Of a stretch of DNA of 64,000 bases, positions 33,826-42,837 are shown one piece after another. Both the position numbers and the translations under genes were made by a program. Source of the stretch: Paraflavitalea pollutisoli (GTDB lineage Bacteria; Bacteroidota; Bacteroidia; Chitinophagales; Chitinophagaceae); contig NZ_JARKMX010000008.1 of NCBI RefSeq assembly GCF_029360705.1, positions 1,239,949 through 1,303,948 of the forward strand. Reading direction: 5' to 3'. Below the pieces are notes generated by a model. It had not been told where the DNA came from, did not search any database, and worked only from the letters and a program-made list of their open reading frames with translations. Position 1 is the stretch's first letter; each line of letters starts with the position of its first letter.

Positions 33826-36135
33826 TTAATACGTCAGCACCACCCCAGCACCGAAGCCCATATCGGAATCATAATGCGCACGTACGCCCAGGTTACGGGT
33901 AAAAATATAGCGCAGGTCACCCATGTATTCCAGGTCGGTATTGACCATAAATCCTGCACGCAGCCTTTTCGATACCGGGATATCCTCGCGCATCATCGAC
34001 AGGCGTACAATACCATCATGGTACACCTCTGCCTGCACGTTCACCAACATCGGCAAGGTATATAGGACGCCCAGGCTGACCGCCGCCCGGTTGTCCTTTT
34101 TATTGACCTGACCAAACAGGTTTTTTTCGTGCTCATCGATCCCCATTTTACGGTATCGCCAATCAAAGCCGATAAAAGGCATCAGCCATTGCATTTTACC
34201 AATAAATCGGCCCAGGTGTGTCTCTACCTCATAGCCGTGCATGTCATTGTATCCAAGGCGCCATTCTGTACCCAGGTTCCACCGCGCATTCATCAGCATG
34301 GCCTCGCCATCATTTCCATTGGTGGCGAAATCATTCTGCGCCATCAGGTGCGGCATATTGCTTTCATGCTGCAGCATGCCGTAGGCTTTGGCTTTATCAG
34401 GCAAGGCGGGATTCTTATAGTCCCCCACCGCAAACACACGGTTCATGCCTGCCATCATATGGTATAGAATATGACAATGAAAAAACCAATCCCCTTCTTC
34501 ATTGGCCAGGAACTCGATGGTTTCCTTTTCCATGGGCATGATATCAATGATGTTTTTCAGGGGCGCCTGGCCACCCTTGCCATTCAGTAACCGGAAATCA
34601 AAACCATGCAAGTGAATGGGATGACGCATCATGGAGTTGTTGTACAAGGTGATCCGGAGCACTTCGCCCCTTTTTACCGGGATCTTGTCGGCCTCGGTCA
34701 GCACGCGATTGTCCATACTCCACACGTAGCGGTTCATGTTACCGGTAAGGGTAAATTGAATGTCTCTGACGGGTGCTCCGGCCGGCAACTGCGTACCTTG
34801 TGGTGATTGCAGCATGGCGTAGTTAAGCGTAACGATATCGCTGAGCGCATTGGCGTTGTACCGATTGGCGGTATCCACCATGTTATGGTGATCCATCTTG
34901 TTGTGATCCATCTTGCTGTGGTCTATCTCCGCTGCCATACCTTTACCTTTCTTCTTTGCCTCGCCAGTGATCTCCGGGTACATGACCACATTCATGTCCA
35001 TCTGGTTCCAACTCATTTTCATCCCCATATCGTCCAGGTCGCCATTCATCTTCATCATATCGTTCATCATCTGCATGCCTTCAAAATATTTCAGGCGTGG
35101 CATCGGCGAAAGGGTCTGGCGCAGGCCACCTCCAATGAAATAGGAGGTAGATTGTGTACGATCTTCGGTCGTTGCCGAAAACTCATACGAAAGGCCATCT
35201 GCCGGAATAGTCACCACGATATCATAGGTTTCGGAAACGGCGATGATCAGCCGGTCAACTTCTACCGGTACTACATCATTGCCATCACTGGCCACCACCG
35301 TCATTTTCCCGCCGCCGTAGCGCAGCCAGAAATAAGAAGAAGCGCCGCCATTCGACACACGCAGACGCACTTTATCACCGGCTTTGAGCGCTTTGCCATC
35401 GATGCTTTTGAGATGGGTACTATGGGCTCCATTCATTAACACTTTGTCGTAATACACATCGCTGACATCCATCGCCATCATACGCTTCCACTCATTGGTC
35501 ACTTTGGTCTTGAATTTACCGGCACGGATCGCCTCAACATAACTCTGTGTGGCGCCCTTCTGAATGGCAAACCAGTCATTGGCCGCATGCAACATACGGT
35601 GCACGTTATTGGGGTTTAGATTGGTCCACTCACTAAGGATAATCGGTATCCCGGGCAGATCGTCAATTCCCTTTCTGAAGGTTTTGTCGCCAGACTTCTT
35701 ATGCATAATAAAACTACCATACATACCGATCTGCTCCTGCAACCCGGAATGCGAGTGGTACCAGTGGGTGCCCGACTGAATGATGGGGAACCGGTAAGTA
35801 TAAACGGCACCCGGTGGAATCGGCATTTGTGTCAGGAAGGGAACCCCGTCTTCTTTATTGGGTAAAAATATACCGTGCCAATGCAGGGAAGTACTTTCTT
35901 TCAGTTGGTTGTGCACCACGATCTCCGCCGTATCGCCTTCCGTGAAGGTCAGTGTTGGCATCGGGATCTGGCCGTTGACCGCAATGGCTCTTTTATCCTT
36001 GCCCCCATACCTAACCACCGTGTCTTTCATGTACAGATCGTAGTGAATCACCTTTTGCGAAAAAGCCCCCACGCTAAGCAGCAACAGCCAGGCAGTGGTA
36101 ATATATAATTTCCTTTTCTCGTTTGCTTTCTTCAT
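33826..36135 (-). CDS. multicopper oxidase fused to a CopB-like outer-membrane barrel
   Basis: 769 residues from the ATG at 36135 (MKKANEK). Signal peptide ends AFSQ. Three cupredoxin domains carry all copper motifs: HWHG (85-88), HWYHSHSG (124-131), HPIHLHG (about 504) and HCHILYHMMAGM (about 551). A Met/His-rich insert (about 370-440, repeats like MMKMNGDLDDMGMKM and HSKMDHNKMDHHNM) resembles the copper-binding region of CopA/PcoA. The last ~185 residues (from NARWNLGTEWRLGYNDMHG) look like the CopB beta-barrel (DWRYRKMG, YSD-rich strands, terminal AGVVLTY). Periplasmic Cu(I) oxidation and copper tolerance are likely. The fusion joins two usually separate proteins. Confidence 0.9.
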   Translation of the reverse strand: MKKANEKRKLYITTAWLLLLSVGAFSQKVIHYDLYMKDTVVRYGGKDKRAIAVNGQIPMPTLTFTEGDTAEIVVHNQLKESTSLHWHGIFLPNKEDGVPFLTQMPIPPGAVYTYRFPIIQSGTHWYHSHSGLQEQIGMYGSFIMHKKSGDKTFRKGIDDLPGIPIILSEWTNLNPNNVHRMLHAANDWFAIQKGATQSYVEAIRAGKFKTKVTNEWKRMMAMDVSDVYYDKVLMNGAHSTHLKSIDGKALKAGDKVRLRVSNGGASSYFWLRYGGGKMTVVASDGNDVVPVEVDRLIIAVSETYDIVVTIPADGLSYEFSATTEDRTQSTSYFIGGGLRQTLSPMPRLKYFEGMQMMNDMMKMNGDLDDMGMKMSWNQMDMNVVMYPEITGEAKKKGKGMAAEIDHSKMDHNKMDHHNMVDTANRYNANALSDIVTLNYAMLQSPQGTQLPAGAPVRDIQFTLTGNMNRYVWSMDNRVLTEADKIPVKRGEVLRITLYNNSMMRHPIHLHGFDFRLLNGKGGQAPLKNIIDIMPMEKETIEFLANEEGDWFFHCHILYHMMAGMNRVFAVGDYKNPALPDKAKAYGMLQHESNMPHLMAQNDFATNGNDGEAMLMNARWNLGTEWRLGYNDMHGYEVETHLGRFIGKMQWLMPFIGFDWRYRKMGIDEHEKNLFGQVNKKDNRAAVSLGVLYTLPMLVNVQAEVYHDGIVRLSMMREDIPVSKRLRAGFMVNTDLEYMGDLRYIFTRNLGVRAHYDSDMGFGAGVVLTY

Positions 36136-36176
36136 GGTAATCGAAATAAAAGTTTCAAGCCCAATCAAGGAACTTA

Positions 36177-37085
36177 CTAGTTGGTAATTGTTTCCACCGT
36201 GCTGCCGCAGGTCAGCATCTGGCTACCGTAGTAGGGGTTCCTGATCGTGTTTTCACGGCCTAGCCAGTTGGCGCCTTTGCCATTGCCATACATCGGGCAA
36301 TGCTGGTAATAGATCGTATTAGCCAGCTTGGCCACTTTCGCCAGGGCTGCGAATGGCGCGGCCATCTGGGCAAAGCTATCCCGCTGTTTAGCCAGGTCTT
36401 TCGTTTGCGCGATACGATTTGCGGCGGCCTCGATCTCCTTGACGACCTTCATCCAGGCCAGGTGTTGCTGATGTTCCAACTTATTCATATCTACCGCGGC
36501 TATGGCTTTAAGCAGGCCATTCGCCGCCGTTGCTGCCGTTGTAGCATCAGACTTGACCAATGCATCCTTTAGTAAAAAATAGCCGTCAAACACTGCTTGC
36601 AGTGAGGATACCGATTGTGGTTTGCCAGCGTTGTGTACATCGTGCGACTTATCCTGCTCACCCTGCTGTTGATGACCACCGTGCGACTGATGACCACCAG
36701 ACGTATCAACACCACTGTGGGCGATTTTTGCCTCAGCAGGTTTGAGTTCACGCTGGTATTGACAGCACGCTGGTAATTTGGCATACACATCATCAGGCGC
36801 CAGGAATTGTTCATTGTCGTACCCGGCGAGGGCTACCCGTTGTAGCACTTCATCCAGTTGGGTACTGGTGCTATCCCAGGTGATGGTAGCGATTTTAGTA
36901 TCCTTGTTCCAATCGAGTATGGCTGCTTTTTTTTGATTCCCGGCTTTTTCAATTATCTTCTCGCAGCTACCGCAGTTTCCATTGATCTTTATGGTCTGCG
37001 TCTTTGCGTTGCTGAGTTGGGCGAAGCTGTTGGCAGTTACCAGCATAGCCAGCGGCAACAGCATGCTATTTACAAATGTTTTCAT
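36177..37085 (-). CDS. HMA/DUF3347 periplasmic copper-binding protein
   Basis: 302 residues from the ATG at 37085. Signal peptide ends NSFAQ. A heavy-metal-associated-like domain has the pair NCGSCEK (C38 and C41) at about residues 30-100. A His-rich linker follows (GGHQSHGGHQQQGEQ). The DUF3347 helical domain starts near residue 150 (LQAVFDGYFLLKDALVKSD, LAWMKVVKEIE). The C-terminus has YYQHCPMYGNGKGANWLG, the usual end of DUF3347 in copper-efflux membrane-fusion proteins. It probably binds Cu(I) and hands it to the oxidase encoded 41 bp downstream or to an efflux system. Confidence 0.88.
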   Translation of the reverse strand: MKTFVNSMLLPLAMLVTANSFAQLSNAKTQTIKINGNCGSCEKIIEKAGNQKKAAILDWNKDTKIATITWDSTSTQLDEVLQRVALAGYDNEQFLAPDDVYAKLPACCQYQRELKPAEAKIAHSGVDTSGGHQSHGGHQQQGEQDKSHDVHNAGKPQSVSSLQAVFDGYFLLKDALVKSDATTAATAANGLLKAIAAVDMNKLEHQQHLAWMKVVKEIEAAANRIAQTKDLAKQRDSFAQMAAPFAALAKVAKLANTIYYQHCPMYGNGKGANWLGRENTIRNPYYGSQMLTCGSTVETITN

Positions 37086-37210
37086 ATTGTCTGTATATAG
37101 AAAGTTCAATAATTTAGATACCATGGCCCCCATGGGAAGATATTGCCAGACTCAAAAGCACGGCTATACCATCCTCGTGTTGTAAAGGGCGAAGCTAGAG
37201 GAAGCTTGTG

Positions 37211-37271
37211 GACAGCCTCACCGTGATCGCGTAGCATCCAATAGCTACGAATAGACACACTGATGGCTGTC
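37211..37271. other. nested stem structure in the copper cluster
   Basis: An outer 7-bp stem GACAGCC (37211-37217)/GGCTGTC (37265-37271) encloses an inner hairpin CGTAGC (37230-37235)/GCTACG (37244-37249). It lies just downstream of the cysteine-cluster gene and upstream of the HMA/DUF3347 gene on the minus strand. It may be a terminator, processing site or leader structure; there is no T-tract. Confidence 0.35.
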
Positions 37272-37283
37272 GGGGCTTGAAGT

Positions 37284-37676
37284 TTAGCTTATTTTAGGAA
37301 GGAGCCAGGTGGAGCAGAAACCAGGGGAGATGGCATCGATACCGGCCTGGAAGCGCAGTGGGCGCGCTATATCAAACGGTGCAATACTCCTGGCATGGAG
37401 TAACACTTGAATGGCAGAGGCGGAACTACCTGTGCAGGTGCAGGATTGATGGCCACATTTTCCCTGGCATTTTTCTTTGCCGTTGCAAGCTTGGCTGCTT
37501 TTAGCGCATGGCTGTAGTTTGATATCCTTGCCGGCAACCCTTGCATGGGAACTATGCGTAGCGACTGTAGACACTGAACCCTTCATATGGTCGCAAGCGA
37601 CCCCTTTTCCGGGCAGCAACAAGGAGCCCAGGCAAATCAGAAAAGTACATGCAATATGAAGTTTCCAGTTTTTCAA
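37284..37676 (-). CDS. small exported protein with a metallothionein-like cysteine cluster
   Basis: I place the start at a TTG (37676), giving 130 residues that begin with KNWKLHIACTFLICLGSLLL, a good signal peptide. The open frame continues upstream to an ATG at 37745, but that would cross a -7 element (37682-37689) and puts 23 residues before the signal peptide. After the signal (cleavage near VAC) comes a cluster C-x6-C-x5-C-x3-C-x4-C-x-C between about residues 56 and 80 (QPCAKSSQAC, EKCQGKCGHQSCTC), then a Cys-poor tail. Position in a copper cluster suggests periplasmic copper binding. The family is not recognised. Confidence 0.5.
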   Translation of the reverse strand: MKNWKLHIACTFLICLGSLLLPGKGVACDHMKGSVSTVATHSSHARVAGKDIKLQPCAKSSQACNGKEKCQGKCGHQSCTCTGSSASAIQVLLHARSIAPFDIARPLRFQAGIDAISPGFCSTWLLPKIS

Positions 37677-37681
37677 CGGCA

Positions 37682-37689
37682 CAAAGATA
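37682..37689 (-). promoter_or_regulatory. -7 element before the cysteine-cluster gene
   Basis: TATCTTTG on the minus strand fits TAnnTTTG. Transcription would start at about the TTG start codon at 37676, making the mRNA leaderless or nearly so. Confidence 0.45.
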
Positions 37690-37816
37690 TAACTTTCCCT
37701 CTTGCCGGTATACAATAAAAAGTTATAACATCCAGGCCAGGCCACCTGCTACCAACCGCTATTTTGGCTACAACATAACTCAATGAGGCAACATAGAAGC
37801 GTAGCAGCTACTAACC

Positions 37817-38152
37817 CTACACCAACTCCGCCTTCGCCAGCACGATCTTGTTATGGCGAAACGTCAACTCAAACGTGCCCCCTACCTGCCCCCCGGGAAA
37901 ACCACCCGTAAAATCGACCAGCACATGGGCTCCGGTTTCACCCGACACGGTCAGCTTCACCAATTTCGTTTGGGTATTATACCCAATAAAGTAATCTTCG
38001 AAATACCGGCGGATGCCCTCATGACCAATAAATGAGCTACCCACCGAAGGATCGTCGAGTGTAGCATCCGGATGGAAATAAGCTACCCATCGATCCATAT
38101 CGTAGGCATTGGCTGCCGACAGCCAGTCATTTACAAATGCACGAATATTCAT
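37817..38152 (-). CDS. SnoaL-like/NTF2-fold protein
   Basis: 111 residues from the ATG at 38152; the upstream frame extension overlaps the AraC gene. The layout FVNDWLSAANAYDMDRWVAYFHPDATLDDPSV, then GHEGIRRYFEDYF and VDFTGGFPGGQVGGTFELTF, is that of small SnoaL-like/NTF2 cone-fold proteins. These act as polyketide-type cyclases, isomerases or simple ligand-binding proteins; which applies here is unknown. It starts 4 bp after the stop of the AraC regulator, so both are on one transcript. Confidence 0.8.
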   Translation of the reverse strand: MNIRAFVNDWLSAANAYDMDRWVAYFHPDATLDDPSVGSSFIGHEGIRRYFEDYFIGYNTQTKLVKLTVSGETGAHVLVDFTGGFPGGQVGGTFELTFRHNKIVLAKAELV

Positions 38153-38156
38153 ACTG

Positions 38157-39074
38157 TTATTTGAATGATTCCTTGAAGGCGATCGGGGTAAGATGGGTCT
38201 TCTTCTTAAACAGCTTATTGAACGACTGAGGCTGTTGAAAGCCCAACTGATAAGCGATCTCACCTACCGAGAGTTGTGTATTGGCCAGGTACTCCTTGGC
38301 CTTTTCGATCAAGGCATGATGTATGTGCTGCTGGGCATTTTGACCGGTGAGCAAGCGCAGCATATCGCTGAGGTAGCGCGGAGATACGTTAAGCTGCTGC
38401 GCGAGATACTCTACGGTAGGTATCCCGTTTTGCAAAGGCTCGTCCGTATTGAAATAGTCATGGAGCAATTGTTCCAGCCGCGTCAGCACTTCACTATTGA
38501 CGACCTGGCGCGTAATAAACTGCCGCTTGTAGAAGCGGTTGCTGTAGTTCAGCAACACTTCCAGGTGGGCCACCAACACCTCTTGGGTGGTGTCATCGAT
38601 CGGATTGTTTAGTTCTTCCTTAATATTTTCAAACACCCGGAAGATCACCTGTTTCTCCTTATCAGACAGGAACAATGCCTCATTGGAAGCATAGGTGAAA
38701 AAACCATAGTTTTTAATCTTTGCGTCCAACGAGTAATTACGCAGCAGATCCCGGTGAAAAAGCAAGGTATACCCTGCATAGTCATTGCCTTCCTCTCCCC
38801 CCGATATGAGCTGATGGGGCGATACAAAGGAAAGATGCCCTTCATCGAAATCATAATAACCTTGTCCATACCGGACCTTACCGGTCAGGCTTTTCTTATA
38901 GGATATCTTATAAAAGTTCAGCAACAACGTAGTCGGCAATTCGTCGAAGGGCGTTACGATATCAGCATAATTGACCAGGCTGATCAACGGATGCAGTGGC
39001 TTGGGAAACCCCAATACCTCGTGCAAGGCAGAGATCGAATCGAATGAATGCGGTATGCTAGGGTCCGATTTCAT
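38157..39074 (-). CDS. AraC-family transcriptional regulator
   Basis: 305 residues from the ATG at 39074 (MKSDPS). The N-terminal cupin-like sensing domain (about 1-190) has HPLISLVNYADI and FDEGHLSFVSPHQLISG. A C-terminal AraC double HTH (about 215-305) shows VEYLAQQLNVSPRYLSDMLRLLTGQ and LSVGEIAYQLGFQQPQSFNKLFKKKTHLTP. This is the common Bacteroidota AraC type with an N-terminal AraC-binding/cupin region. It shares its operon with the SnoaL-like gene and may regulate it. Inducer unknown. Confidence 0.93.
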   Translation of the reverse strand: MKSDPSIPHSFDSISALHEVLGFPKPLHPLISLVNYADIVTPFDELPTTLLLNFYKISYKKSLTGKVRYGQGYYDFDEGHLSFVSPHQLISGGEEGNDYAGYTLLFHRDLLRNYSLDAKIKNYGFFTYASNEALFLSDKEKQVIFRVFENIKEELNNPIDDTTQEVLVAHLEVLLNYSNRFYKRQFITRQVVNSEVLTRLEQLLHDYFNTDEPLQNGIPTVEYLAQQLNVSPRYLSDMLRLLTGQNAQQHIHHALIEKAKEYLANTQLSVGEIAYQLGFQQPQSFNKLFKKKTHLTPIAFKESFK

Positions 39075-39193
39075 ATTTGTTGACCAAAGATCGGCAGGAT
39101 CGACCAATTACAGGTTGCCCGTTTGACTTTTGTTGTAGCCAAAATGACGAACAGCCTGCTACCAGTAGCTTTTTAGCCACCAATAGCAGGCCG

Positions 39194-39409
39194 CTATGGA
39201 TCACAAAAACACGTGTCAACAAACTGTCTACGATCGCCCATACCATTGAAATCGGTCAGCAAGTGATAGAGCGGGATCGCCAACATGCTGACGACTACAA
39301 CTATATGGACGATTAAAAACGGCCGGGCGGCAGGCAAATGGCGCCGGAAGCCCACCACGCTGAGGTGTAAGATGATAGCATACAGTAAAAAAAGAAGGGT
39401 ATTGTCCAA
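39194..39409 (-). CDS. possible small two-helix membrane protein
   Basis: 71 residues with two hydrophobic segments (LLFLLYAIILHLSVVGF and FLIVHIVVVVSMLAIPLYHLL) and positive charges between them, so it would insert into the inner membrane. The amphipathic pattern is more protein-like than random, but nothing else supports it: no ribosome binding site, no family resemblance, and the C-terminus looks arbitrary. It might equally be a remnant of a larger membrane gene. Confidence 0.3.
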   Translation of the reverse strand: MDNTLLFLLYAIILHLSVVGFRRHLPAARPFLIVHIVVVVSMLAIPLYHLLTDFNGMGDRRQFVDTCFCDP

Positions 39410-39576
39410 CGCGAGTTTACGACAGAGCGGCTACAAAAATACCGTGTTTATACCTATTCTGGAGAACGAGTGAATACAATTGTGGGGCGACGCGTTTGCA
39501 GCATTCTTTCTGTAAATGGCCACAATCCGCTATCTTACGACTAAACCTTACTGCACCTACCAACTAACTGTCGACC

Positions 39577-41082
39577 ATGGCACGAACCTCTATTGTATTC
39601 CTGTTAGCAGTCTCCCTGTCTGCCCATTCCCAGCAACCAGCTGCGGCAGACTCCTTACGCAAAAATTATATGACTGCCCAAAAATCGATCAGCAACCAGT
39701 TTGCAGCCTACTACTACCCAAACCGGGCTAAAATATACGCGTTACCGGAGCCCGCATTCCTGGCGACCATCGATTCCCTGCGCGCTGTTTTCGAACACAA
39801 CCTGACCAGGTATAAGGAAAGCAGCCTGCAAGCCGACACCCCCTTTCTATCCACAGAGCAAAGAGACATCGACTATTTCTTCGACAGGATGCTCCTGGAC
39901 TACCCCTACTTCCACGATACGCACGCAGGCAAAAAGGTGGTCTTATCGAAAGCCACACAAAGCAGGCTGGACAGGCACCGGCAAGACTTCAACAATCCGG
40001 TGTATCTAAATAGCCGGGATGTACGTGGCTACATCGAAGCATTCCTGCGTCACCAGACGACCCTGGAAGTAAAGAAGAAGACCTACCAACGGTCAGACAA
40101 TAAAAGGCTCGATGCCTATCTGAACCTGATACCGGTTTATTTTACCAACCCAACCTGCAGGGAGTACTGGCAACATCATTACATCACTACACACCTCGAC
40201 AATTGGGGCAGCAAAAACCTGGCGCCGGTAATTGCCTCCTTCAAGGCTACCTGCACCAATGAACGATACAAGCGGGAGGTAGATTCTTTATATACAGAAA
40301 GCACGGCAGCCAGAAAAGGACATTTGATAATGACCTATAAAACGGTAGATGGCTTCAACCTGGACCTGCACCTGTTTTTGCCGGATAGCATTGACAAGTC
40401 TAAAAAATATCCGGTAATGGTTTACTTCTCCGGCGGCAGTTGGACGCAAGGCAACCCGGAATGGGATTTTTATAATTGTGCCGCTTATGCGAAAAAGGGA
40501 TGGGTGTCCGTGTCGGTCGAGTACCGGGTGGCAGATCGTTATGAGACCACACCCTTTGAAGCGGTAAAAGATGCCCGGTCGGCCATTCGCTGGCTGAGGA
40601 CGCATGCCGGCGAGTACAACATCGACACCCACCGCATCGTGGCTTCCGGCAATTCTGCAGGTGGCCACCTCGTACTGACCACCGTACTGGCCGACGATTG
40701 GAATGAAAAAACCGACCACCGTCAATACAGTGCTTCGCCCAATATCGCCCTGGTCAATGCAGGGGCTTACAACCTGGTGGCAGACGAGCATACAGACTGG
40801 ATATCCCGCGACCTGAAAGATAAAAGCCTCGTCAAAAAAATATCACCACTGCACCTATTGAGACCGGGACCCCCTCCTATCCTCATTATTCATGGCACCA
40901 ACGACCAGAGTGTCAATTATGCATTTGCCAAAGAACTGGCCGACAGTCTGACGAAGCTGGGTAATGATTTCGAGTTTCATACCCTCGAAGGCGCTCCACA
41001 TTATATTTGGTTCGACAGGCGGTTCAGCAAACAGGTGGCAAAGCTCAGGAGTGATTTCTTACGGAAGTATGGTTATGAGTAA
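39577..41082 (+). CDS. secreted alpha/beta-hydrolase esterase (BD-FAE/lipase-like)
   Basis: 501 residues. Signal peptide ends AHSQ. The first ~235 residues are a helical domain of unknown family. The hydrolase domain spans about 250-500: oxyanion motif YFSGGSW, strand/turn VSVEYRVADRY, nucleophile GNSAGG near residue 364, acid in IHGTNDQSVN and His in GAPHYIWFD. The C-terminal domain matches the BD-FAE / acetylesterase group. It probably deacylates plant-cell-wall material, consistent with the xylan locus that follows. Oriented toward the GH30 gene but 226 bp away; its own promoter is not evident. Confidence 0.85.
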   Translation: MARTSIVFLLAVSLSAHSQQPAAADSLRKNYMTAQKSISNQFAAYYYPNRAKIYALPEPAFLATIDSLRAVFEHNLTRYKESSLQADTPFLSTEQRDIDYFFDRMLLDYPYFHDTHAGKKVVLSKATQSRLDRHRQDFNNPVYLNSRDVRGYIEAFLRHQTTLEVKKKTYQRSDNKRLDAYLNLIPVYFTNPTCREYWQHHYITTHLDNWGSKNLAPVIASFKATCTNERYKREVDSLYTESTAARKGHLIMTYKTVDGFNLDLHLFLPDSIDKSKKYPVMVYFSGGSWTQGNPEWDFYNCAAYAKKGWVSVSVEYRVADRYETTPFEAVKDARSAIRWLRTHAGEYNIDTHRIVASGNSAGGHLVLTTVLADDWNEKTDHRQYSASPNIALVNAGAYNLVADEHTDWISRDLKDKSLVKKISPLHLLRPGPPPILIIHGTNDQSVNYAFAKELADSLTKLGNDFEFHTLEGAPHYIWFDRRFSKQVAKLRSDFLRKYGYE

Positions 41083-41096
41083 TGTGATGAGTCGCT

Positions 41097-41134
41097 AAAA
41101 TTTCCCCGGTCACCGACTGAAATAAGGAAATTTT
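41097..41134 (+). terminator. AT-rich stem-loop after the esterase gene
   Basis: Perfect 9-bp arms AAAATTTCC/GGAAATTTT around a 20-nt loop 14 bp past the stop codon. The stem is AT-rich, so it would be a weak terminator. Confidence 0.4.
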
Positions 41135-41308
41135 CCAACTCAATTTGAGACGAATGGACCACCCCCCCTCCTGATCAACCTACCAAACATTCGATAACTT
41201 AGTCAAGTACTACTTCCACTGCTTTTTTTTGATGCAACTCCCCGTTTGCTGGTCGCCATCCAGGCACCATTTCCATGTCATTTTATAACCATCAAAAATA
41301 GCCCATCT

Positions 41309-42544
41309 ATGAAAAGAATGCTAACGGGTTTACTTGCCATCACGGTACTGTTTGCCGCCTGCGACAAACAGACAACCATCGAACCGCCTACCAACATCGA
41401 TCAGGACGAAACGCCGGGCCGCCAGCCCCGGGAAGAAGCCACCGCCGTCGTTAATGCCGGCACTGTACAACAGTATATCCGCGGCTATGGCGGCGCCAGC
41501 ATCCGCGGATGGATCGCCGATCTCACGACCGCCCAACGCACCACCGCCTTCTCCCCTTCCAGCGGCATTGGCCTGAGTGTTCTACGGGTGCGTGTATCAC
41601 CCAACAGCGCCGATTTCGCAGCGGAGAAACCCACCATCGATGCCGCCAAATCATTTGGCGCTACCGTCATTGCTTCTGCATGGACTGCGCCGGCATCTAT
41701 GAAGAACAACAACAACATCGTTGGGGGCAAACTCAATACGGCGTCTTACGCCGCATATGCTACGCACCTGCGTAATTTCTGCACCACCGTGGGAGGCGTA
41801 TCAGCCATCAGCCCCATCAATGAGCCCAATATCACGGTAACCTATGAGTCAATGTTGCTCACAGCCGCCGAAGTAGCCGCCTTTGTTGCTGCCGAAGGCA
41901 GCAACCTGGGTGCCCCGGTCATGGCCCCAGAGACGTTTAACATGGATAAGACCTATATGGATACTTATCTGGCCAATGCCACCGCTGCCAGCAAAACAAC
42001 GTATGTATGTGGTCATATCTATGGCAAAACACCGTATGTGTATTCACCCGGTAAGGAAGTATGGATGACGGAACACTACACCAACACCAACGATGCCAAC
42101 AACTGGAACGATGCACTGGGCGTCGCGAAAGAGATACACGACTGCATGAATGCCGGTTATAGCATGTACGTATGGTGGTACCTGCGCCGCAGCTACGGCT
42201 TCCTCGATGAAAGCGGCAACATCACCAAGCGGGGATATGTAGCCGCTCATTGGGCCAAATGGGTGCGACCGGGTTACAACAAGATCTCCTGCACCGCCAA
42301 CCCGACCTCCGGCGTGTACACCACCGCCTATAAAAGCGGGTCGAAGATCGTGATCGTAGCCGTCAACCAAAATACGGCCATCACTTATCAGCCTTTCACC
42401 ATTAGCGGCGTCACCGTGCCCGGCTTCAACCGGTACCGCACCACCAGTACCAGCAACCTCACCAGCGATAGCTTTACCATCACTGGCGGCGCTTTTGGCA
42501 TTAACCTGCCCGCTTCAAGTGTAACAACACTGGTTTCGTACTAG
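41309..42544 (+). CDS. GH30 glucuronoxylanase-like lipoprotein (subfamily 8 type)
   Basis: 411 residues from the ATG at 41309 (MKRMLTG). Lipobox LFAAC gives a lipidated Cys 18, so it is probably surface-anchored, followed by a short Pro/Glu linker. The (beta/alpha)8 domain spans about 45-330, with GYGGAS, acid/base E172 (PINEPN) and nucleophile E255 (WMTEHY). The C-terminal beta domain ends in PASSVTTLV. The WWYLRRSYG motif (289-297) matches the conserved Arg region of GH30_8 enzymes that recognise the 4-O-methyl-glucuronic acid branch of xylan. It should cut the xylan backbone near glucuronosyl side chains. Followed by its own terminator. Confidence 0.92.
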   Translation: MKRMLTGLLAITVLFAACDKQTTIEPPTNIDQDETPGRQPREEATAVVNAGTVQQYIRGYGGASIRGWIADLTTAQRTTAFSPSSGIGLSVLRVRVSPNSADFAAEKPTIDAAKSFGATVIASAWTAPASMKNNNNIVGGKLNTASYAAYATHLRNFCTTVGGVSAISPINEPNITVTYESMLLTAAEVAAFVAAEGSNLGAPVMAPETFNMDKTYMDTYLANATAASKTTYVCGHIYGKTPYVYSPGKEVWMTEHYTNTNDANNWNDALGVAKEIHDCMNAGYSMYVWWYLRRSYGFLDESGNITKRGYVAAHWAKWVRPGYNKISCTANPTSGVYTTAYKSGSKIVIVAVNQNTAITYQPFTISGVTVPGFNRYRTTSTSNLTSDSFTITGGAFGINLPASSVTTLVSY

Positions 42545-42561
42545 CGCATACAATCAAAAAA

Positions 42562-42592
42562 AATGGTTGCCTGTACGGGGCAACCACTTTTG
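42562..42592 (+). terminator. intrinsic terminator of the GH30 gene
   Basis: GGTTGCC/GGCAACC stem (7 bp) with a 7-nt loop, preceded by A-rich and followed by TTTT-containing sequence, 20 bp after the stop. Confidence 0.75.
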
Positions 42593-42837
42593 TGTCCCCG
42601 CTGCGGGCAACTGGCTTTGTTGTAGCCAATGATCCGCAAGTTGCTACACCGGACTTTTTAGATCACGAACCGTACTGTCGAACATTTGTGCTAGGATTGG
42701 CAACAATTCAGCCAGCAAAAGCTGTTAAGTAGCGGCAACTTTGTAACTGTCTGTTACTCCGAAACAGCATAGTCCGTAAGCAAGCAACGGCAGGGTAACA
42801 GGCAGCTTACAGCAGTAGTTTTATTTTAGCAATATAG
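42593..42837. other. gene-less stretch ahead of an orphan terminator
   Basis: About 245 bp with no coding frame between the GH30 terminator and a second plus-strand terminator. It contains small self-complementary segments (GTAGC...GCTAC near 42624-42650, GTAACTGTCTGTTAC near 42743). A transcript ending at the second terminator could be a small RNA, but no promoter was found. Confidence 0.3.
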
